NCBI RefSeq assembly: GCF_001548395.1
Contig: NZ_AP017367.1
Coordinates: 5,183,001-5,247,000 of the forward strand
Length of the DNA stretch: 64,000 nt
Source of the DNA: Leptolyngbya sp. O-77
Lineage (GTDB): Bacteria; Cyanobacteriota; Cyanobacteriia; Elainellales; Elainellaceae
Direction of reading: 5' to 3'
Below, piece after piece: positions 60,670 to 64,000 of the stretch. Position numbers and translations under genes: made by a program. Below the pieces are notes generated by a model. The model searched no databases. It saw nothing but the letters and a program-made list of their open reading frames with translations, and was not told the origin of the DNA. Positions within the stretch are counted from its first letter, which is position 1, and every line of letters begins with the position of its first letter.

Positions 60670-62040
60670 TCATTTCCCTCCTTCCCGCCATCGATGTACC
60701 AGCCTATGGGTGCGCTCTTCGTCGGCTGCTAGCAGGATGTTGCCGATCGCAAACAGCAGATCCAGGGTGCCGCGATAGCCGACGGTGCAGCGGTGGCCGT
60801 TGCCCAAGTGCTCTAGCATGGGGAAGCCGTGCAGGTAGAGGGGAATGCCGAGGCGGCGGGCGATGGGGCGGGCCTTGGAGTTGGTGATCCAGAGATCGGC
60901 AGTGGCCCCGAGGTCTTCTAGGTCTTCAAAGTCGCCGATGGTGACCTGCTCGATGGGCAGATCCTTCAGCAAGGGGGATGGGGCCGGGGCCACGGCGGTC
61001 TGAATTTCGGCTCCGGTGCTGTGCAGCCACCAGGCGACGTTGTGCAGCAGGTCGGGTTCGAGGGCGATCGCCACCCGTTTCCGCCCAAAGAAAAAGTGGG
61101 TGTCGAGCATGGCATCCTGCACTTGGCGGCGCTGGCGCTGATACTTGGCGGGCACAGGCTGGCCGCTGAGCTGGGCCAGGGTGTGAAGAAACTCATCCAC
61201 TGCCCCCAGACCAGTCAGCCGGGTGAAGGTCTGGGCGGGGGTGCCGAAGCGTTCCGTCAAAATCTTCGCCGCCCCGGCCATGCTGCCGCCCAGGGCCAGA
61301 GTGAGGGCAGAACGGCCCACGGCCTGTAGGTCTGCGATCGGAGTGCCACCCGTGGGGGTGGTGTAGTAGTCGGCATCGTCTAGGTGGCCGTCTAGGGAGG
61401 TGGACAGGTCGGGCACGGCGATCGCCCTCAATCCAAACGCCTCCACCATCTCCTTCAGCTCCGCCACATCCCCAGGACCGAAGGCGGCACTGGCCAGCAG
61501 AGTGACCTGTTTAGGGTTAATCTCCCCTGGTTCAGGGATGGTCTGCACCAGGCTCTCCACCGCCCGGGCAAAGCCATCCTCCAGGCTGCCCTTGTAGTCG
61601 GGGGTGGAGGCAAACACGATGGGCACCGTGACTTCCGGATTCGCTGTGTGGAAGTCCCGCAGAATGCCCTGCATGTCGTCGCCCCGGGTTTCCGTCAGCC
61701 CGGTGGTAAACAGCCCCACCAGCTCTGGCTGAGAGTTCTGGATCACCGTCAGCAGACCGCCGTGGACGTTGTCGTCGCCCCCCAGCACGGTGCTGACCTC
61801 GCTCATGGCCGTGGTCGCTAGGGGAATGGCCTCCTGAAAGTGGTTGACTAGCAGTACCTTGGCAAAGGCCGTGCAGCCCTGGGACCCGTGGAACAGCGGC
61901 ATTGCCCCCTGAATGCCCAGGAAGGCTAAGGCCGCCCCCAGGGGCTGGCTCTGCTTCAGCGGGTTGACGACCACGGCCTTGCGGCGGGCAATGATCTTGG
62001 TAGCAGTCCTCTCTCCACTTTCGGCCCCCCCGCTCCCCAA
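60670..62040 (-). CDS. nifN: NifN, FeMo-cofactor scaffold subunit
   Basis: About 456 residues if translated from the TTG at 62040. NifN pairs with NifE to finish the FeMo-cofactor precursor. Clear NifN sequence begins at KIIARRKAVVVNPLKQSQPLGAALAFLG and continues with PLFHGSQGCTAFAKVLLVNHF, EVSTVLGGDDNVHGGL, GLFTTGLTETRGDDM and PDLSTSLDGHL up to GTLDLLFAIGNIL near the C-terminus. The frame is open to 62430, but that part is antisense-like shadow over nifE. No in-frame ATG or GTG is near the expected start: the upstream 30 codons are a G/C hairpin repeat (62023-62067). Possible starts are TTG (62040) or a GTG about 40 codons further up. The start is therefore unclear. Confidence 0.9.
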   Translation of the reverse strand: MGSGGAESGERTATKIIARRKAVVVNPLKQSQPLGAALAFLGIQGAMPLFHGSQGCTAFAKVLLVNHFQEAIPLATTAMSEVSTVLGGDDNVHGGLLTVIQNSQPELVGLFTTGLTETRGDDMQGILRDFHTANPEVTVPIVFASTPDYKGSLEDGFARAVESLVQTIPEPGEINPKQVTLLASAAFGPGDVAELKEMVEAFGLRAIAVPDLSTSLDGHLDDADYYTTPTGGTPIADLQAVGRSALTLALGGSMAGAAKILTERFGTPAQTFTRLTGLGAVDEFLHTLAQLSGQPVPAKYQRQRRQVQDAMLDTHFFFGRKRVAIALEPDLLHNVAWWLHSTGAEIQTAVAPAPSPLLKDLPIEQVTIGDFEDLEDLGATADLWITNSKARPIARRLGIPLYLHGFPMLEHLGNGHRCTVGYRGTLDLLFAIGNILLAADEERTHRLVHRWREGGK

Positions 62041-63431
62041 GGGAGAGGGGCTGGGGGGTGAGGGCTTGCCCAGGGTGCTTCCCGCCGCACCTCCGCCCAC
62101 ACCGGGCTGTGCAGACTCTCGTCCAGTTCCTTGGCCATCTCCAGCAGGCCGCCGTAGCCGGAGTAGGGGTTGTGGCGCTCCTGGTTGATATGCAGAAAGG
62201 GGATGCGGGCCTTGAGGGCGGTGTACTGGTTGCGCCCGCCGGCGATCAGCATGTCGGCGTTGGTTTGCTCGATCACCTTCAGCAGTTCGGCAGCCCCGCC
62301 CTTTTCCAGCGTGATGCCGTCCTGGCCCAGTAGAGTTTTGATCCGGGCTTTGTCCTCCTCGGTGCTCTTTTTGCTGCTGGTGGCGACCACTTTGATGCCT
62401 AGATCTTGGGCCGCCGAGATGATTGACCAAGACTTGACGCCGCCAGTGTAGAGGACCACGCGCTTGCCCTGGAGGCGATCGCGGTAGGGGGCCAGTTGCT
62501 GGTTCAGCTTCTCGGTTTCTTCAGCGATCACGGCTTCGACGCGGGCCTGCATGGTCTCGTCGCCCAGCTTGGCGGCGATCGCCCGCAGACAGTGATTCAT
62601 ATCCGCCACGCCGTAGAACGACTCTTCTACATAGGGAATGCCGTAGCGCTCCTGCATCTTGTGGGCCAGGTTGATCAGCGCCTTAGAGCAGATCATCACG
62701 TTCAGCTTGGCCCGGTGGGCGTAGGCCACCTCCCGATAGCGGGCATCGCCCGTGATCTTGGAGAGCACCCGAATCCCCACCTTCTCGAACAGGGGCAGCA
62801 CGCCCCACAGTTCCCCAGCGATGTTGTACTCGCCGATCAGGTTGATGTCGTAGGGGGTAGTGAACTCCGGTTCCGCGGTGCCAATCACATGCTCCAACAG
62901 GGCCTCCCCAGCCAGGCGGTTGCCCAGATTTTTGCTGCCCACAAAGCCAGGGGACTGCACCGGCACCACCGGCAGGCCCAGCTTTTCTGTAGCCGTCTTA
63001 CACACCGCCTCCAGGTCGTCGCCAATCAGCGCCGTCACACAGGTGGAATAGACAAACACGGCGGCAGGGCTGTAGCGCTCCTGCACATCCTGAATAGCTT
63101 TGTAGAGCTTCTTCTCGCCACCGAAAATAATGTCGTTCTCGCTCAGGTCGGTGGTAAAGCCCATTTTGTACAGGGTTTTGCCGGAGGACAGACTGCCCCG
63201 CCCGCCCCAGGAGTTGCCCGCACAGGCGATCGGCCCATGCACCAGGTGGGCTGCATCGGTAATCGGCACCAGAGCAATGCTGGCCCCATCAAAGGCACAG
63301 CCCCCTTGGGCAGCCCCAGGCTTGGCCTGCTGCTGACACACCTTGTTGTGGCCCTTGCCGTTTTTCTTGTGGTTGTACTCGCAACCCGGCTGGGTCAGGA
63401 GTTCTGTCATGGTGGCTTTGGTGGAAGGCAT
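61956..63431 (-). CDS. nifE: NifE, FeMo-cofactor scaffold subunit, with repeat-derived tail
   Basis: 491 residues. NifE blocks: GCEYNHKKNGKGHNKVC, the Cys region GGCAFDGASIALVPITDAAHLVHGPIACAGNSW (pieces), VYSTCVTALIGDDLEAVC, GFVGSKNLGNRLAGEAL, and HINQERHNPYSGYGG. The family sequence ends near SPVWAEVRREAPW; the last about 35 residues (SPHPPAPLPWGAGGPKVERG and on) are encoded by the hairpin repeat and by nifN DNA in another frame. So the nifE stop has been displaced into nifN and the two genes overlap by about 85 bp. Whether the tail matters is unknown. A second Met (MTELLTQPG) at residue 8 is a possible start. Confidence 0.93.
   Translation of the reverse strand: MPSTKATMTELLTQPGCEYNHKKNGKGHNKVCQQQAKPGAAQGGCAFDGASIALVPITDAAHLVHGPIACAGNSWGGRGSLSSGKTLYKMGFTTDLSENDIIFGGEKKLYKAIQDVQERYSPAAVFVYSTCVTALIGDDLEAVCKTATEKLGLPVVPVQSPGFVGSKNLGNRLAGEALLEHVIGTAEPEFTTPYDINLIGEYNIAGELWGVLPLFEKVGIRVLSKITGDARYREVAYAHRAKLNVMICSKALINLAHKMQERYGIPYVEESFYGVADMNHCLRAIAAKLGDETMQARVEAVIAEETEKLNQQLAPYRDRLQGKRVVLYTGGVKSWSIISAAQDLGIKVVATSSKKSTEEDKARIKTLLGQDGITLEKGGAAELLKVIEQTNADMLIAGGRNQYTALKARIPFLHINQERHNPYSGYGGLLEMAKELDESLHSPVWAEVRREAPWASPHPPAPLPWGAGGPKVERGLLPRSLPAARPWSSTR
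62023..62067. repeat. CCCTCTCCC/GGGAGAGGGG hairpin repeat at the nifE-nifN junction
   Basis: On the plus strand GGCCCCCCCGCTCCCC then AAGGGAGAGGGGCTGGGG and GGTGAGGGCT. The same unit, same orientation, is found at 60500-60538 and 63922-63962. It lies within the nifE frame and over the expected nifN start. Confidence 0.8.
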
Positions 63432-63566
63432 GGCAGGGAGGGGGTAAGGGTTGGTGAGTTGAATGGGTGGGTTGAATGGGTGGATGGATGAAGGGAACCA
63501 TCAGGGCACAGCGCTGATGAGCAGTTTCGTCAACGCGAAGCAATACATCGTCAAGAACCTTGCGGC

Positions 63567-63872
63567 TCAGCACAAATACTGGGTCACGTCTTCGCCGCAG
63601 GTGTCGGCCAGGTAGGTCAGTGCCCTCAGGCGCAGCGCTACCAGCTCGTCGTACACCGGGTTGAGTTTGCACAGGGCTGGAATGTGAATGGTGCGACCCA
63701 GCACTGTCAAATCGCGCTCGAAGGGGCAGCAACAGGGAATCAGGCGGCAGATCCGGTGGGCAAAGCGGCGGTTGGTGACCTCCAGCCCGCTAATCCAGTG
63801 GCGCAGGGGGGCGAGGGGGGGGGGCGGGTGGAGGGGTGGGTGGGTGGAGGGGTGGCGAGTGAGGGTAGCCAT
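63567..63872 (-). CDS. Mo-dependent nitrogenase C-terminal domain protein
   Basis: 101 residues. After a His/Pro-rich N-terminal 20 residues comes the Mo-nitrogenase-C domain: WISGLEVTNRRFAHRICRLIP, CPFERDLTVLGRTIHIPALCKLNP, VYDELVALRLRALTYLADTCGEDVTQYLC. Five or more Cys. Small proteins of this type lie beside nifDK-nifEN in cyanobacteria; function unknown. Between it and nifE, 63432-63566 contains short GGGTTGAATGGGTGG direct repeats and nothing else. Confidence 0.9.
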   Translation of the reverse strand: MATLTRHPSTHPPLHPPPPLAPLRHWISGLEVTNRRFAHRICRLIPCCCPFERDLTVLGRTIHIPALCKLNPVYDELVALRLRALTYLADTCGEDVTQYLC

Positions 63873-63921
63873 GACTGTACTCGGTAGGTGAGGGCGAGAA
63901 CGTAGTGGGTTCTGGTTCCGG

Positions 63922-63962
63922 CTCCCCTCTCCCCTGGGGAGAGGGGTTGGGGGTGAGGGCTA
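63922..63962. repeat. CCCTCTCCC/GGGAGAGGGG hairpin repeat, nif copy 3
   Basis: CTCCCCTCTCCCCTGGGG then AGAGGGGTTGGGGGTGAGGG. A near-perfect stem. It lies directly after the stop of the next upstream minus-strand gene. Confidence 0.8.
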
Positions 63963-63963
63963 G

Positions 63964-64000
63964 TTACCCGGTGTGATCGTCGTCCTGGGCAATGAGAGGT
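63964..64000 (-). CDS. Partial C-terminus of an upstream gene, perhaps nifK
   Basis: The minus strand reads PLIAQDDDHTG then TAA (63964-63966) at the window edge. Too short to identify; the gene order of cyanobacterial nif clusters makes nifK a candidate. Inference only. Confidence 0.3.
   Translation of the reverse strand, partial: PLIAQDDDHTG

Noticed and set aside
62041..62430. N-terminal 130-residue extension of NifN
   Set aside because: It is a frame-shifted reading of conserved nifE codons; Arg/Gly/His-rich with no NifN similarity.
62496..63491. 331-residue plus-strand frame
   Set aside because: Antisense to nifE.

Overview
The window is chromosomal DNA from a diazotrophic cyanobacterium, probably a filamentous non-heterocystous Leptolyngbya/Thermoleptolyngbya-like strain (inference). 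The grounds are the very frequent GCGATCGC (HIP1) octamer, cyanobacterial families (Tab2, SigF, CnfR, DUF1822/DUF928, PPC-repeat and CHAT proteins), heptamer repeats of the AAATCCA type, and a nif cluster with nifE, nifN, nifX, nifT, nifV and the regulator cnfR.

Layout. 1-21200 is mostly housekeeping: TldD/PmbA, Tab2, an alpha/beta hydrolase, RNase D-like exonuclease, trpB, a five-repeat PPC protein, SUI1, an MCE/MlaD protein, plsY, a Spy-like protein, dihydropyrimidinase, sigF, a Bax-inhibitor-1 protein, a phytol-kinase-like membrane protein, and a coupled FIST / histidine kinase pair. 21545-35495 is a plus-strand run of envelope genes: a secreted TPR-CHAT protease-like protein, then a tight four-gene operon (sigma-like protein, DUF1822, CHAT-CHASE2 fusion, DUF928), then five small secreted or membrane unknowns. 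35730-40423 (minus) is an AttEFGH-like exporter module: lipocalin-like AttH, double FtsX permease, and an ATPase broken by two homopolymer insertions.

41485-47226 is a CRISPR adaptation/processing locus: Cas6 with a C-terminal helical extension, a short array read on the minus strand, cas2, and an RT-Cas1 fusion that has lost the front of its RT domain. The leader-distal end of the array is invaded by a purine-rich composite repeat. 47400-54468 is a degraded accessory region: tandem Uma2 genes with one divergent patch, a phosphodiester glycosidase, CHAT and Uma2 remnants, another Uma2, and a decayed IS4-type element with 22-bp inverted ends.

54469-64000 (minus) is one side of a nif cluster: Mo-nitrogenase C-terminal-domain protein, nifE, nifN, nifX, DUF269, a Dps-like ferritin, nifV, nifT, a 2Fe-2S ferredoxin-domain protein and cnfR. 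The nifE/nifN junction carries an intergenic-type hairpin repeat that extends NifE and leaves NifN without an ATG or nearby GTG start.

Two whole-window patterns matter. First, a 95-bp palindromic element flanked by TA occurs four times, one copy split by a 139-bp insert with a 5-bp target duplication. Second, several frameshifts lie in short homopolymers (ABC ATPase, transposase, a secreted protein, a Uma2 tail), so some broken genes may be sequencing errors.
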